Shown: one piece after another, positions 55,357-64,000 of the stretch
Layout of the letters: the number at the start of each line of letters is the position of its first letter
Numbering within the stretch: the first letter of the stretch is position 1
Assembly (NCBI GenBank): GCA_035570235.1
Contig: DATMML010000085.1
Span: forward strand, 1 to 64,000
DNA length: 64,000 nucleotides
Source: Vicinamibacteria bacterium
GTDB lineage: Bacteria; Acidobacteriota; Vicinamibacteria; Fen-336
Reading direction: 5' to 3'
Position numbers and translations under genes: made by a program
Notes under the pieces: generated by a model
The model's database searches: none
Seen by the model: the letters and a program-made list of their open reading frames with translations, nothing else
What the model was told of the DNA's origin: nothing

Positions 55357-56795
55357 GTTTTGTCGAACCTCAGGATTCCGGTGGGCCCTACCGTGAGCCC
55401 CCGCACCACCCGGCGGTAGGCGGTGAAGACGGAGACGTGGTAGAGCGGGACCCAGGGCATGTCGCGCTGAAACAGCTCCTGGGCCTCGTGGTAGACGGAA
55501 AGGCGCGCCTCGGGATCGCCTCCCATGCGCCCCCGCTTGAGGAGCGCGTCCATGTCCGGGCTGCGATACCGGCTCCGGTTCGTGGTGCCGATGGCCTCGG
55601 AGGCGAGGAGGGCGGAGAGGAAGTCGTTGGGGTCGGCGGTGTCGGCCTGCCAGCCGAGGATGGCCAGGTCGTAGTCCCCCCGGCTCCCGCGCTCCACGTA
55701 CTCCGACCAGGTGGGGACCTCGCGTAACCGAGCCCGGATGCCCACCTGGAGCAGGTCCTCCCGGATCTCGGCGGCCAAGCGCAGGGGGGCGGGCATGTAG
55801 GGACGGGGGGAATTGACCGCCATGAGCGTGGTCTCGAAGCCGGCCGGGAAGCCCGCTTCGGCCAGGAGGCGGCGGGCGGCGGGCCGGTCCAGGATCAGCT
55901 CCTTGGTGCGCGTGCCGTAGCCGAAGAGCGAGGGGGGGAGCGGGTTCTGGGCGGGCTCCCCGTGGCCGCCCAGGAGGCGGTTGACGAGGGCGCGGCGGTC
56001 CACGGCGCGGGCCAAGGCCTGCCGGACCCGCCGGTCGCCGAAGGGGGGGTGCTCGTTGTTGATGGACAGGAAGGCGAGGTTGAGGCCCGTCTGCGAGTCG
56101 AGGGTGATCTCCGGGTGGCGGTGCAGGGTCGCCAGGCGGTCCTGGCCCAAAGCGGACGTGACGTCCACGTCCCCCGCCAGAAGCGCGGCCGCCAAGTCCT
56201 CCTCGTCGGCCAGCCGCCGGAAGACCAGGCGCTTCAAGCGGGGGGCGCCCCCCCAGTAGTCGGCGTTGGCCAGGAGCTCCAAGAGCCCGGGTCGCACCGC
56301 GCCCAGGCGGTAGGGGCCGGTCCCCACGGGCGCGTCGTCTCCCGCCGCCAGCTGGCGCGGGCTCTGCAGCGAGAAGAAGGGCTGGGAGAGGGTGGCCAGG
56401 AGGGCCGCGCTCGGGCGGTCGAGCGTGATCGAGACCACGTACGGCCCCACCCGCTCCGCCCGCCCCGGGAAGCCCCGCTTCAAACGGAGGTTCTCCAGGT
56501 TCGCCACCACCGCGTCGGCGTCGAGAAGCGTTCCATCGTGGAAGCGCACGCCCTTCCGCAGCGTGAATGTCCAAGCGCGGCGGTCCAGGCTGGCCCAGGT
56601 GGTGGCGAGAGCGGGCTCGGGCCGGCTCCCTCCGGGGTGCAGACGGACGAGCGTCTCGCACACGTTCACGACCACCGCCGCGGAGACGAAGTCGCTGGCG
56701 CGGTGGGGGGCCAGGCTCGGGGGGTCGGCGAGGATCCCGATGACGAGGGTGTCGACGGGCGTGGCCAGGAAGGCGAGGGCGAGGAGGGCGCTCAC
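55341..56795 (-). CDS. ABC-transporter solute-binding protein, family 5 (peptide/nickel type)
   Basis: The 484-residue product matches SBP_bac_5 proteins (LVIGILADPPSLAPHRASDF, FTLRKGVRFHDGTLLDADAVVANLE, GTGPYRLG, LSINNEHPPFGDRRVRQALARAVDR, WQADTADPNDF). These bind oligopeptides, murein peptides, nickel chelates or sugars in the periplasm. No permease or ATPase gene is adjacent, so it works with a distant transporter or a shared one. GTG at 56795 gives a short hydrophobic signal without a basic N-terminus; an ATG at 56873 would add residues that look non-coding and overlap the NlpC gene. The start is therefore uncertain. Confidence 0.82.
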   Translation of the reverse strand: MSALLALAFLATPVDTLVIGILADPPSLAPHRASDFVSAAVVVNVCETLVRLHPGGSRPEPALATTWASLDRRAWTFTLRKGVRFHDGTLLDADAVVANLENLRLKRGFPGRAERVGPYVVSITLDRPSAALLATLSQPFFSLQSPRQLAAGDDAPVGTGPYRLGAVRPGLLELLANADYWGGAPRLKRLVFRRLADEEDLAAALLAGDVDVTSALGQDRLATLHRHPEITLDSQTGLNLAFLSINNEHPPFGDRRVRQALARAVDRRALVNRLLGGHGEPAQNPLPPSLFGYGTRTKELILDRPAARRLLAEAGFPAGFETTLMAVNSPRPYMPAPLRLAAEIREDLLQVGIRARLREVPTWSEYVERGSRGDYDLAILGWQADTADPNDFLSALLASEAIGTTNRSRYRSPDMDALLKRGRMGGDPEARLSVYHEAQELFQRDMPWVPLYHVSVFTAYRRVVRGLTVGPTGILRFDKTWKRD

Positions 56796-56820
56796 AGGCC
56801 CGGGCGGGTCGGGCGCGCTC

Positions 56821-57714
56821 TCATCGAGGCCGCCGGGCCCCGCGGTAGAGGGCGCTCCAATGGGGATCGTCAAGAGCGTCCTCCCGCACGGTGGGCGTCG
56901 TGTGGGTGGTGGCGTTGATGAACCGACCTCCGCCCACGTAGAGGCCCACGTGGGTGACCTTGGCCTTGCCGAAGAAGAGAAGGTCGCCGGGGCGAAGGTG
57001 CTTCCTTGGGACCACCTGGGCCCGGGGATCCTCGAACTGCAAATCGGCGTCGCGGGGGAGGGTCACGCCGTGAGCATGGTAAACGAGGCTCACCAAGCCC
57101 GAGCAGTCCAGGCCCCAGGGGGTCATCCCGCCCCAGAGGTAGGGCAGGCCCAGCAGCCGCCGGGCGGTGGCCACGAGCTCGGCCGGGGAGCCGCGCGGGG
57201 TGGGCGCACCGGCCTCCCGCAGGCGGATGTCGCCGGCCTGGATGAAGCCGCCCTCTCCGTTCGGGAGGCGCAAGCGGTGCCAGCCATCCTTCTCGGGGGT
57301 GGGGGCAACCTCGAGGCGAGCGCCCAGGGGGGCCTGCGACATGGGGCGGGCGGAGGTAACGCTCGGCTCCCGGTAGATGTTGGCGACGAGGCTCACGACC
57401 TCCCCCAGCGTGCCCCGCGTGCCATAGCGGGGCACCGCGGGGCCCGGGTACGAGAGCAGGGCGGCCTGCCGGATCCAGCCCGGGTAGTGGTCGGGCGTTT
57501 CGATGCGGGCGAAGTCGGCCTCCGTCGCGGACACGGCCACCACCTGACCGATCACGGCCTGGCTGACCACGTCGGTCGCGGGGTCCGGATGCGAGTACAT
57601 GTTCTCGACGGGGAGAAGGACCACCGCTTCACGCCGGTCAGCGGCTGGCGCCCACCCCGCGACAAGGAGGCCGAGAACGGCCCCTCCCATCACCGGCACC
57701 CGGCTTCCTGGCAT
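56821..57714 (-). CDS. Secreted SH3-NlpC/P60 murein endopeptidase
   Basis: The 297-residue product has a signal peptide, two SH3b-like domains (about residues 30-90 and 105-165) and an NlpC/P60 domain. Catalytic Cys204 lies in GLDCSGLVSLVYHAHG and His255 in THVGLYVGGGRF. This is the YkfC-like arrangement that cuts gamma-D-glutamyl-diaminopimelate (or lysine) bonds in free murein peptides. It leads an operon with a peptide-type binding protein and a beta-lactamase-like protein, opposite lysA. A murein-peptide recycling or DAP-scavenging role is inferred. Confidence 0.88.
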   Translation of the reverse strand: MPGSRVPVMGGAVLGLLVAGWAPAADRREAVVLLPVENMYSHPDPATDVVSQAVIGQVVAVSATEADFARIETPDHYPGWIRQAALLSYPGPAVPRYGTRGTLGEVVSLVANIYREPSVTSARPMSQAPLGARLEVAPTPEKDGWHRLRLPNGEGGFIQAGDIRLREAGAPTPRGSPAELVATARRLLGLPYLWGGMTPWGLDCSGLVSLVYHAHGVTLPRDADLQFEDPRAQVVPRKHLRPGDLLFFGKAKVTHVGLYVGGGRFINATTHTTPTVREDALDDPHWSALYRGARRPR

Positions 57715-57725
57715 GGCCGGGCCGA

Positions 57726-57754
57726 ATCATTGAACAGGCGCGGGGGCCGGTCAA
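57726..57754 (-). promoter_or_regulatory. Promoter of the NlpC/P60 operon, near-leaderless arrangement
   Basis: On the minus strand TTGACC (57754-57749) and AATGAT (57731-57726) are separated by 17 bases. The -10 ends 11 bases before the ATG at 57714, giving a leader of about 5 nt without a ribosome-binding site. Confidence 0.55.
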
Positions 57755-57764
57755 CCGGCCGCCG

Positions 57765-58190
57765 CTAGCGGGGAGACTCAACTTCCTTCAGGGGCACGTC
57801 CCAATGTGCATCGAGGATCTCGAAGCGCCGCTGCTCTTCCTTCTTGTAGGCCTCCTGGTCGGGAAAGAGCCGGCGGGCCAGGGCCTCCTCTTCGCTGGGG
57901 GCGCCTAGGGCCGCCCAGTTGGCGAAGGTGATGACGACCAGGAATGTCCAGTCGCTCCGTCCGTCCCCGTGGAAGGTGGGCCGGTAGAGCTCCACCGCCC
58001 GGAGGCGCCCCCCCTCCTTCGTCTGGGCCAGGAGGAGGGGGTAGTGGTTCTTCAGGAAGAGCCGCTCGAACTCGTTTTGGAACCCCCAACGCACCTTGTA
58101 GAAGTAAGCCACGCGCGTGGGCTTTTCCTGGGCGAACGTGGGAGAGGACAGGGCCGCGGCCAGAACGGCTAGGACCAGTATTCGCTTCAT
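57765..58190 (-). CDS. Small secreted protein of unknown function
   Basis: The 141-residue product has a signal peptide ending in TFAQE and a single domain of about 115 residues, rich in aromatic residues (VAYFYKVRWGFQNEFERLFLKNHYPLL, WTFLVVITFANWAAL). The strand-helix pattern might be a dimeric alpha/beta barrel (NIPSNAP- or EthD-like), but I cannot confirm this. GAGGTG lies six bases before the ATG at 58190; an in-frame GTG at 58199 overlaps that site and is less likely. It follows the efflux operon on the same strand. Confidence 0.65.
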   Translation of the reverse strand: MKRILVLAVLAAALSSPTFAQEKPTRVAYFYKVRWGFQNEFERLFLKNHYPLLLAQTKEGGRLRAVELYRPTFHGDGRSDWTFLVVITFANWAALGAPSEEEALARRLFPDQEAYKKEEQRRFEILDAHWDVPLKEVESPR

Positions 58191-58224
58191 TTTGGGCACC
58201 TCGGAAGGTGCCCATTGTAGACCC

Positions 58225-59445
58225 CTATTCGTAGCGGAGGGCGTCGATGGGATCGAGGGTGGCTGCCTTACGCGCGGGGTAGTAGCCGAAGAAGATCCCC
58301 ACCGCGGCCGCGAAGGCGAAAGCGATCACGACGGAGGAGGAGGTGATGAGGGTGGGCCAGCCCAGGACCTGGGTCAGGCCCTGCGAGACGCCCACCCCGA
58401 GCACGATGCCCACGATCCCCCCCAGGGCGGAGAGGCTCACCGCCTCGGTCAGGAACTGACGCAGGATGTCCCGGGTGCGGGCTCCGACCGCCATGCGCAA
58501 GCCGATCTCCTTTGTCCGCTCCGTCACCGAGACGAGCATGATGTTCATGATCCCGATTCCGCCCACGAGCAGGCTCACGGAGGCCACGCTCATGAGCAGG
58601 CCGGTCATGGTCTGGGCCAGCTGCACGCGGGTCTGGGCCATCTCCTCCACCGTGCGCACGGTGAAGTCGTCCTCGTCCGGGTTGCTGATCCGGTGGCGCT
58701 GGCGGAGGAGGCGGGTGATCTCCCGGGCCGCCTCCTCCACCGTGTCCGGGCGGGTCGCCGAGACCATGACCTGGTGGATGTAGGTGATGCCGAGGAGCTT
58801 CTTCTGGATGGTGGTGTAGGGGGCCACGATGATGTCGTCCTGGTCCTGCCCCCATTGCCCCTGGCCCTTGGGGGTGAGCACGCCCACTACCCGGAAGGGC
58901 AGGCTCTTGATGCGGATGATCTGGCCCACCGGATCCTGGCCGAGGAAGAGGTTCTGGGCCACGGTGTCCCCCAGCAAGCAGACCTTCTCCGCAACGAGGA
59001 CGTCCCGGGGGGTGATGTTGTCCCCGCTGGCAAGGGGCCAGTTCCGGACCGACAGGTAATCCTCGTTGCCGCCCTCGATGGAAGTGGCCCAGTTCTCGTT
59101 GGCGGCGATGACCTGGGAGCGGCCCCGCACCACCGGGGTGAGCCGTCCCACCGCCGCGACCTGATCCTTGATGGCCTGGGAATCCTCCAGGGTCAGGGTC
59201 TGGACGGAGCCGATACCTCCCCGGACGCTGCCCATGCGGGCAAAGCTCCCCGCCGAGACGTAGACCACGTTGGTACCCGTGCTCTGGATCTGGGCGTCGA
59301 TGGCGGCCCGGGCCCCCGAGCTGAGCGCGATCATGGCGATGACGGAGGCCACCCCGATGATCACCCCCAGGGCGGTGAGGGCGGAGCGGATCTTGTTCCG
59401 GCGCAGAGCCTTGAAGGCGATGCGGGCGATGTTGAGGATCTCCAT
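58225..59445 (-). CDS. MacB/FtsX-type ABC transporter permease
   Basis: The 406-residue product has an N-terminal helix (about residues 22-42), a periplasmic MacB-PCD domain of about 230 residues, and three C-terminal helices in an FtsX domain (MSVASVSLLVGGIGIMNIMLVSVTERTKEIGLRMAVGA). It is the permease of a tripartite mechanotransmission pump. It lies after the ATPase gene (3 bases apart), the MacA-like adaptor and the TolC-like channel, all on one strand. The exported substrate (peptide, macrolide, siderophore) is not readable. Confidence 0.92.
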   Translation of the reverse strand: MEILNIARIAFKALRRNKIRSALTALGVIIGVASVIAMIALSSGARAAIDAQIQSTGTNVVYVSAGSFARMGSVRGGIGSVQTLTLEDSQAIKDQVAAVGRLTPVVRGRSQVIAANENWATSIEGGNEDYLSVRNWPLASGDNITPRDVLVAEKVCLLGDTVAQNLFLGQDPVGQIIRIKSLPFRVVGVLTPKGQGQWGQDQDDIIVAPYTTIQKKLLGITYIHQVMVSATRPDTVEEAAREITRLLRQRHRISNPDEDDFTVRTVEEMAQTRVQLAQTMTGLLMSVASVSLLVGGIGIMNIMLVSVTERTKEIGLRMAVGARTRDILRQFLTEAVSLSALGGIVGIVLGVGVSQGLTQVLGWPTLITSSSVVIAFAFAAAVGIFFGYYPARKAATLDPIDALRYE

Positions 59446-59448
59446 CGG

Positions 59449-60209
<761 letters not shown>

Positions 60210-60213
<4 letters not shown>

Positions 60214-61523
60214 CGCGTGCGCGGCTGGGGCCGACCGGGAGCAAACGGGTTGTTGGCGGGAGAAGCGCTGGGCCGCGGTGCCGGCCGGCCGCCGGTCTCA
60301 TCGAGGCCCGTGATGACGCGCGCCCCTTCGTCAAGCCCCGACACCACCTCTACGAACCGGCCGTCCGAGATACCGAGGCGGACGGGCACGGGCTTGGGGC
60401 GGCCGTCATCCCCCAACGTGAAGACCAGGCCGGGCCGGCCATCGCTCCCCGGGGGCGGGGCGTCGGTGCGCGCGGGAGAAGGACGCCCGTTCCGGGCGGG
60501 AGCGGCCGGGCTCGCCGCGGTCCCGGAGGACGCCTTCCGGGCCCCCTTGTCCTCCGCGAACCCGTCCGGCCGGAAGCGCAGGGCGGGGGAGGGAAAGCGC
60601 AGGGCGCTCTCGCGGTCCTGGATGATCACGGAGACGGTAGCGGTCATGCCGGGCATGAGCCGCAGGTCCTTGTTGTCCACGGTGATCATGGTGTTGTAGG
60701 TCACGACGTTCTGGTTCGTGATCGGCTGCAGGCGGACCTGGTCCACCTTGCCCGCGAAAGCCTGGTCAGGGTAGGCGTCGACGTGGAAGGAAACCGCCTC
60801 TCCCGCGCGGACGCGCCCGATGTCCGCCTCGTCGACGGAAGCGTTCACCTGCATCTGGGTCAGGTCGTTGGCGATCACGAAGAGCACGGGGGCCTGGAAG
60901 GAGGCGGCCACCGTCTGGCCTACATCCACGTTGCGGGCCAGGACCACCCCCGCGATGGGGGCCTGGATCACGGAGTGGGCGAGGTCCAGATCGGCCTGGT
61001 TCAGGGACGCCTGGGCCTGGGTCACCGCGGCCTCGCTCTCCCCGACCGAGGCCACCGCCCCGTCGTAAGCGGCCTTGGCGCTTTCCAGGTCGCTCTCGGG
61101 TATCAAGTTCGTCGCCGCCAGCTGGCGGGAGCGCTCGTACTTCTGCTTGTTGTCGGCCACGGTGGCACGGTTGCGCTCGACGGTGGCCCGGGCAGACACG
61201 AGGTTGGCCTTCATCTGCTCGACCCGAGCCTGGAAGAGGGCAGGATCCAGGCGGGCGATCACCTGATCCTTCTTCACCACCGAGTTGAAATCCGCGCCCA
61301 GGCTCGAGATGGTGCCGGATACCTGGGAGCCCACCTGAACCGTGATCACCGCCTGCAGGAGCCCGGTGGCGCCGACCACGTCGGAGATGTCGCCGCGGTC
61401 CACCACCGCCGTCGCGTAGCGCGGCCCGCTGCCTCGGCTCCGGAAGCCGAGCAGGACCAGGCCGAGGACAACGATGCCGGCCCCCCCCACGAGAAGGATG
61501 CGCGCGCGTTTTCCCATACTCAT
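60210..61523 (-). CDS. MacA/HlyD-type periplasmic adaptor
   Basis: The 437-residue product has an N-terminal membrane anchor (residues 9-27), a barrel-sandwich lipoyl-like half (VQVGSQVSGTISSL), a coiled-coil hairpin (about residues 95-185), the second lipoyl half (IQAPIAGVVLARNVDVGQTV) and beta-barrel and membrane-proximal domains. A Pro/Ala-rich insert of about 50 residues and a Pro-rich tail are extra to the family. It bridges the MacB pump to the TolC-like channel. Two ATGs are possible (61523, 61517); neither has a strong ribosome-binding site. Confidence 0.92.
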
Positions 61524-61623
61524 CAGGATAGACCGGATCGGGCGAGGAGTGTTAAAGCGGGGACGGCGTCAAAGAATGCAAACCACCGCCCCCCTTGGGC
61601 AAAACGCCCGGGCTGCCTTCCGT

Positions 61624-63297
61624 TCAGGGCCCGGTACTCGCGGTTGTGGTCGTGCCGGTCGTGGAGGTGGGGGTGGTGGTCCTGCTGGTGGAGGTGGTTC
61701 CGGTGGAACTCGTCGTCACCGCTTGCGGCGCCAAGGGATTGCCCGTGCCGGTGCTGACGGTGGCCACGCCCCCGCTCCCGCTCACGCCCGCTTCCTGGAC
61801 GCGCTGGAGCTCGACAACGCTCTTGCTGTAGTCCGCGATGGCCTGGATCTCCGCCACCCGGGCGTCCGCTAGGTCGCGCTGGGCCTGGGTTACGAGGAAG
61901 TTTGTGGACATGCCGGCCGCGAATTTCTTCTCCTCCGCGTCCAGACGCTGCTCTTGGAGAACGCGGGCGGCCCGGGTTGTCGCGATCCGCTTGGAGTTCG
62001 TCTCCACCGCGCGCGCGGCGACGCGCACCTGCTGGGCGACTTGCAGTTCCAGAAGCTGGAAGCTGATCAGGGCCTGGTCTTTGAAAAGGCGGGCCTGGGC
62101 GGATTGGGCCGCGGCCGCCCGATTCATGAGCGGATAGGTCAGGTTGAGGCGGACCGTCCAGGTGGGGTTCGCGATCCCCAAGGCGTCGCCGGCGGCGTCC
62201 CCGTACCCGCCCGGAACGGTGCTGACGATGGGGCCCCCCAGGCTCTGACGCTTCAGGCCTGTCCCTCCCACCCCCGTCGAGCCGTAGCTCGCGACGAGGT
62301 CCACCTGGGGCAGCACCTGGCTTCGCGCAAAGTCCACCGAGATGTCTGCCTTTTCAAGGTTTTTCCGGGCCACCACCACGTCCGTCCGCTTTTCCAGGGC
62401 GTTCTGGATGGCCGTCCCCACGTCCACCCGCACGGGCTCGGCGTTGGGCCTGTCCTTGGGGACGATCCTAAGGTCCCAGGTGGCGGGATCGTTCTTGGGG
62501 AAGATCAAGCGCTTCAAGGCGTCCTCGGTGTCGAGGATTGCGGCTTCGGCCCGGATCACGCCCTCCTCGCGGCTGGCCACTTCCGCCTGTGCCGACACCA
62601 CGTCCAGGGGGGCCAGGGTCCCCACCCGCACCTTGATCTCGTTCTCGTTCAGCAGCTTCTTGGCCAGGTCGAGGCTCTTCTGCTGGGCGTCCAAGTTGTC
62701 GATGGCGGCGATGAGGTCGTAATAGCCTTGCTTCGTGCTGGCCACGGTGTTGATCACGGTCTGGCGGAACTGGACGTCAGAGATCTCGCGGCTCTTCTTG
62801 GCCACCCGGATGCCCTCCCGCGCGGAGTCGAGCTTGAAGTTGCGGAGCAGTGGCTGGGTGAGGTTCAGGCTGAAGAAAGAAGTAAAGGTAGGGTTGAAAG
62901 TCGTGAAGACGCTGTTGGTGTCGCTCTTGTTGCTGTTGAAGGTGAGGTTGAAGGTGCCTCCGGTGGGGAGGTACTGGTTGACCCCGAAGTTCCATATCTG
63001 GGTGTCGGTGCTGACCTTAGTCCCGCCCGAGAACGCGCTGGTGGCGGGCGACTCCTGCGACCCCGTGCTCAGGGTTGCGGAGAGGAAAGGATCGTAGGCG
63101 CCCAAGGCCTGCCGGACCCCCTCCGCGCCGACGGTTGGGTTGAAGCGATCGACTGCGATGTCCAAGTTGTTGTCGAGAGCGCGTTTGACCGCGTCGTCCA
63201 AGCTCAACTCCAGGACCGGACGCTCCTCGGCTAGGCCGGGACGGGGGAGGATGAGGGCCACGGCTACCGCCACCAAAACGCGAGTTCGTCGTCTCAT
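61624..63297 (-). CDS. TolC-family outer-membrane channel protein
   Basis: The 557-residue product has a signal peptide (residues 1-24) and two outer-membrane-efflux-protein repeats with long coiled-coil helices and porin strands (LELSLDDAVKRALDNNLDIAV, TLAPLDVVSAQAEVASREEGVIRAEAAIL, GMSTNFLVTQAQRDLADARVAEIQA). The last 45 residues are a Ser/Thr-rich low-complexity tail. GGAGGT lies about 10 bases before the ATG at 63297. It heads the TolC-MacA-MacB set, with 100 bases before the adaptor gene. Confidence 0.9.
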   Translation of the reverse strand: MRRRTRVLVAVAVALILPRPGLAEERPVLELSLDDAVKRALDNNLDIAVDRFNPTVGAEGVRQALGAYDPFLSATLSTGSQESPATSAFSGGTKVSTDTQIWNFGVNQYLPTGGTFNLTFNSNKSDTNSVFTTFNPTFTSFFSLNLTQPLLRNFKLDSAREGIRVAKKSREISDVQFRQTVINTVASTKQGYYDLIAAIDNLDAQQKSLDLAKKLLNENEIKVRVGTLAPLDVVSAQAEVASREEGVIRAEAAILDTEDALKRLIFPKNDPATWDLRIVPKDRPNAEPVRVDVGTAIQNALEKRTDVVVARKNLEKADISVDFARSQVLPQVDLVASYGSTGVGGTGLKRQSLGGPIVSTVPGGYGDAAGDALGIANPTWTVRLNLTYPLMNRAAAAQSAQARLFKDQALISFQLLELQVAQQVRVAARAVETNSKRIATTRAARVLQEQRLDAEEKKFAAGMSTNFLVTQAQRDLADARVAEIQAIADYSKSVVELQRVQEAGVSGSGGVATVSTGTGNPLAPQAVTTSSTGTTSTSRTTTPTSTTGTTTTASTGP

Positions 63298-63350
63298 TTG
63301 TGCTGTGACCTCCATTGACTGCCGGAACCCGAGGCGGTGCCGGAGACGCG

Positions 63351-63356
63351 ATTATA
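63351..63356 (-). promoter_or_regulatory. -10 element of the tolC-macAB operon
   Basis: A consensus TATAAT on the minus strand, about 54 bases before the ATG at 63297, in GC-rich surroundings. The predicted leader is about 46 nt and includes the GGAGGT site. A matching -35 is not clear. Confidence 0.45.
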
Positions 63357-63576
63357 CCCGCGGGTGCGCGCAAGGGTCTCCCCTGCGTTCCCGCGACCGA
63401 CACCACCAGTGTGAGACGCTTGGCGGACGGGAAAAGATCCCCTCTTTTCGCCCGCGGGGTCCCTGGGCCCCGGGGTTTACCCGTGGTCCGAGAACCGGAG
63501 ACGGGGGAGCGGCGAGCACCCGCGGGCTGGCCGTAACGGAGAGCTCGTACCGATCTAGGAGAAAGACCCGCCGGAA

Positions 63577-63604
63577 CCCCAGAGGCCTGCGAAGGCCTCC
63601 GGGG
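63577..63604 (-). terminator. Hairpin terminator of the right-edge receptor gene
   Basis: A 12-bp stem with one mismatch (CCCCGGAGGCCT with AGGCCTCTGGGG) and a TCGC loop lies about 30 bases after the receptor's stop. It is followed by TTCC and, slightly later, TCTTTCTCC rather than a perfect T run. Confidence 0.6.
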
Positions 63605-63631
63605 CTCCCTCGGGTTGAGCCGGAGCGTTGG

Positions 63632-64000
63632 TTAGAAGCTGTACTTAAGGCTGAACTGGATCTGGTAGACGTCCGTCAGGAACGCGGTCGTCTGGAAAGT
63701 CTGGTTCATGAGCGCGCCGTTGATGACCCTCATCCTGTAGGTGGCCCTGCCCTGGGCGTCGACGCCCGGGTTGGTGAGGGGCTGCGAGTTCACCAGGCGC
63801 TGACCCACTCCCCAGCTGTGGTTCAGCAGGTTCGAGAAGTTGAGGAAGTCCGCCCGGAACTGCAGGCCGTGGCGCTTCCCTCCGAGGTCCTTGAAGATGT
63901 CCTGAGCCACGCTGAAGTCGAGGTGGAACACCATGGGCAGGCGCACCCCGTTGCGCTCCGCGTACTGGCCCCGGTGCTTGCTCAAGTAGGGGTCCTGCGC
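63632..64000 (-). CDS. C-terminal end of an Oar-like TonB-dependent receptor (partial, 5' end outside window)
   Basis: The last 122 codons of a leftward gene cut by the window edge. The segments HLDFSVAQDIFKDLGGKRHGLQFRADFLNFSNLLNHSWG and the terminal aromatic strand QIQFSLKYSF are typical of the end of the beta-barrel in Oar-like receptors, as in the two complete paralogues here. Domains upstream of this point lie outside the window. A hairpin terminator follows the stop. Confidence 0.7.
   Translation of the reverse strand, partial: AQDPYLSKHRGQYAERNGVRLPMVFHLDFSVAQDIFKDLGGKRHGLQFRADFLNFSNLLNHSWGVGQRLVNSQPLTNPGVDAQGRATYRMRVINGALMNQTFQTTAFLTDVYQIQFSLKYSF

Larger units (their letters stand above)
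63298..63631. other. Intergenic region upstream of the efflux operon
   Basis: This stretch of about 330 bases holds the TolC ribosome-binding site and -10 element at its left end and the terminator of the rightmost receptor gene at 63577-63604. No coding sequence is credible between them; a 73-codon plus-strand frame at 63315 has no similarity and lacks a start signal. Confidence 0.5.

Overview
The window is very GC-rich, gene-dense DNA. The best fit is a member of the Acidobacteriota. Three Oar-type TonB-dependent receptors with a carboxypeptidase-regulatory-like N-terminus (one cut by the right edge), AlkP-superfamily hydrolases fused to TPRs, an ASPIC/UnbV fragment beside a multiheme cytochrome-TPR protein, and a SpoVR/YhbH/PrkA stress cluster in a non-sporulating setting are all typical of that phylum. 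This placement is inference from gene content. I recognised no rRNA, tRNA, CRISPR array or insertion sequence.

Layout. 1-1.8 kb: end of an ASPIC/UnbV protein and a secreted seven-heme-motif cytochrome with TPRs. 1.9-10 kb: carbohydrate module (secreted six-hairpin glycosidase, Oar-like receptor, secreted trehalase). 10-13.5 kb: membrane protein with a spermidine-synthase-like core, a CycH-like lipoprotein and a degenerate receiver. 13.5-16.4 kb: peroxide/iron module (Fur-family regulator, rubrerythrin, GlpC-like Fe-S protein, DUF3501). 16.4-21.6 kb: transporter-HEAT protein, a twin cyclic-nucleotide-binding-domain protein and small membrane proteins. 21.8-24.4 kb: M1 aminopeptidase. 24.5-30.5 kb: prkA-yhbH-spoVR operon in which prkA is interrupted in frame by a 392-residue LAGLIDADG intein. 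30.7-36.9 kb: cysteine dioxygenase-like protein, hybrid sensor kinase, YqeC and XdhC. 37-39 kb: secreted protein, MinD-like ATPase, J-like/HTH protein. 39-41.8 kb: rpiB-deoC-NCS1 permease operon resembling the enzymatic core of sugar-phosphate microcompartments, but without shell genes. 42-51.7 kb: second Oar-like receptor and three tandem AlkP-superfamily/TPR proteins. 51.9-57.7 kb: AGCS symporter-lysA pair facing a class-A-beta-lactamase-like, solute-binding and NlpC/P60 operon. 57.8-63.3 kb: small secreted protein and a TolC/MacA/MacB-type efflux operon. The right edge cuts a third Oar-like receptor.

Two signals stand out. One is the intein in the sensor-1 segment of PrkA, with all splicing and both endonuclease motifs visible. 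The other is a recurrent promoter architecture: at least eight genes carry a -10-like hexamer so close to the start codon that the mRNA should be leaderless or nearly so, with no usable ribosome-binding site. In the Fur-family gene the Fur/PerR-like box overlaps that -10, which would make it an autoregulated leaderless gene.

Many starts were chosen from 1-4 nt overlaps with the upstream stop (GTGA, ATGA, TGATG), which are frequent here and imply translational coupling. Transmembrane and domain limits are read by eye and approximate.
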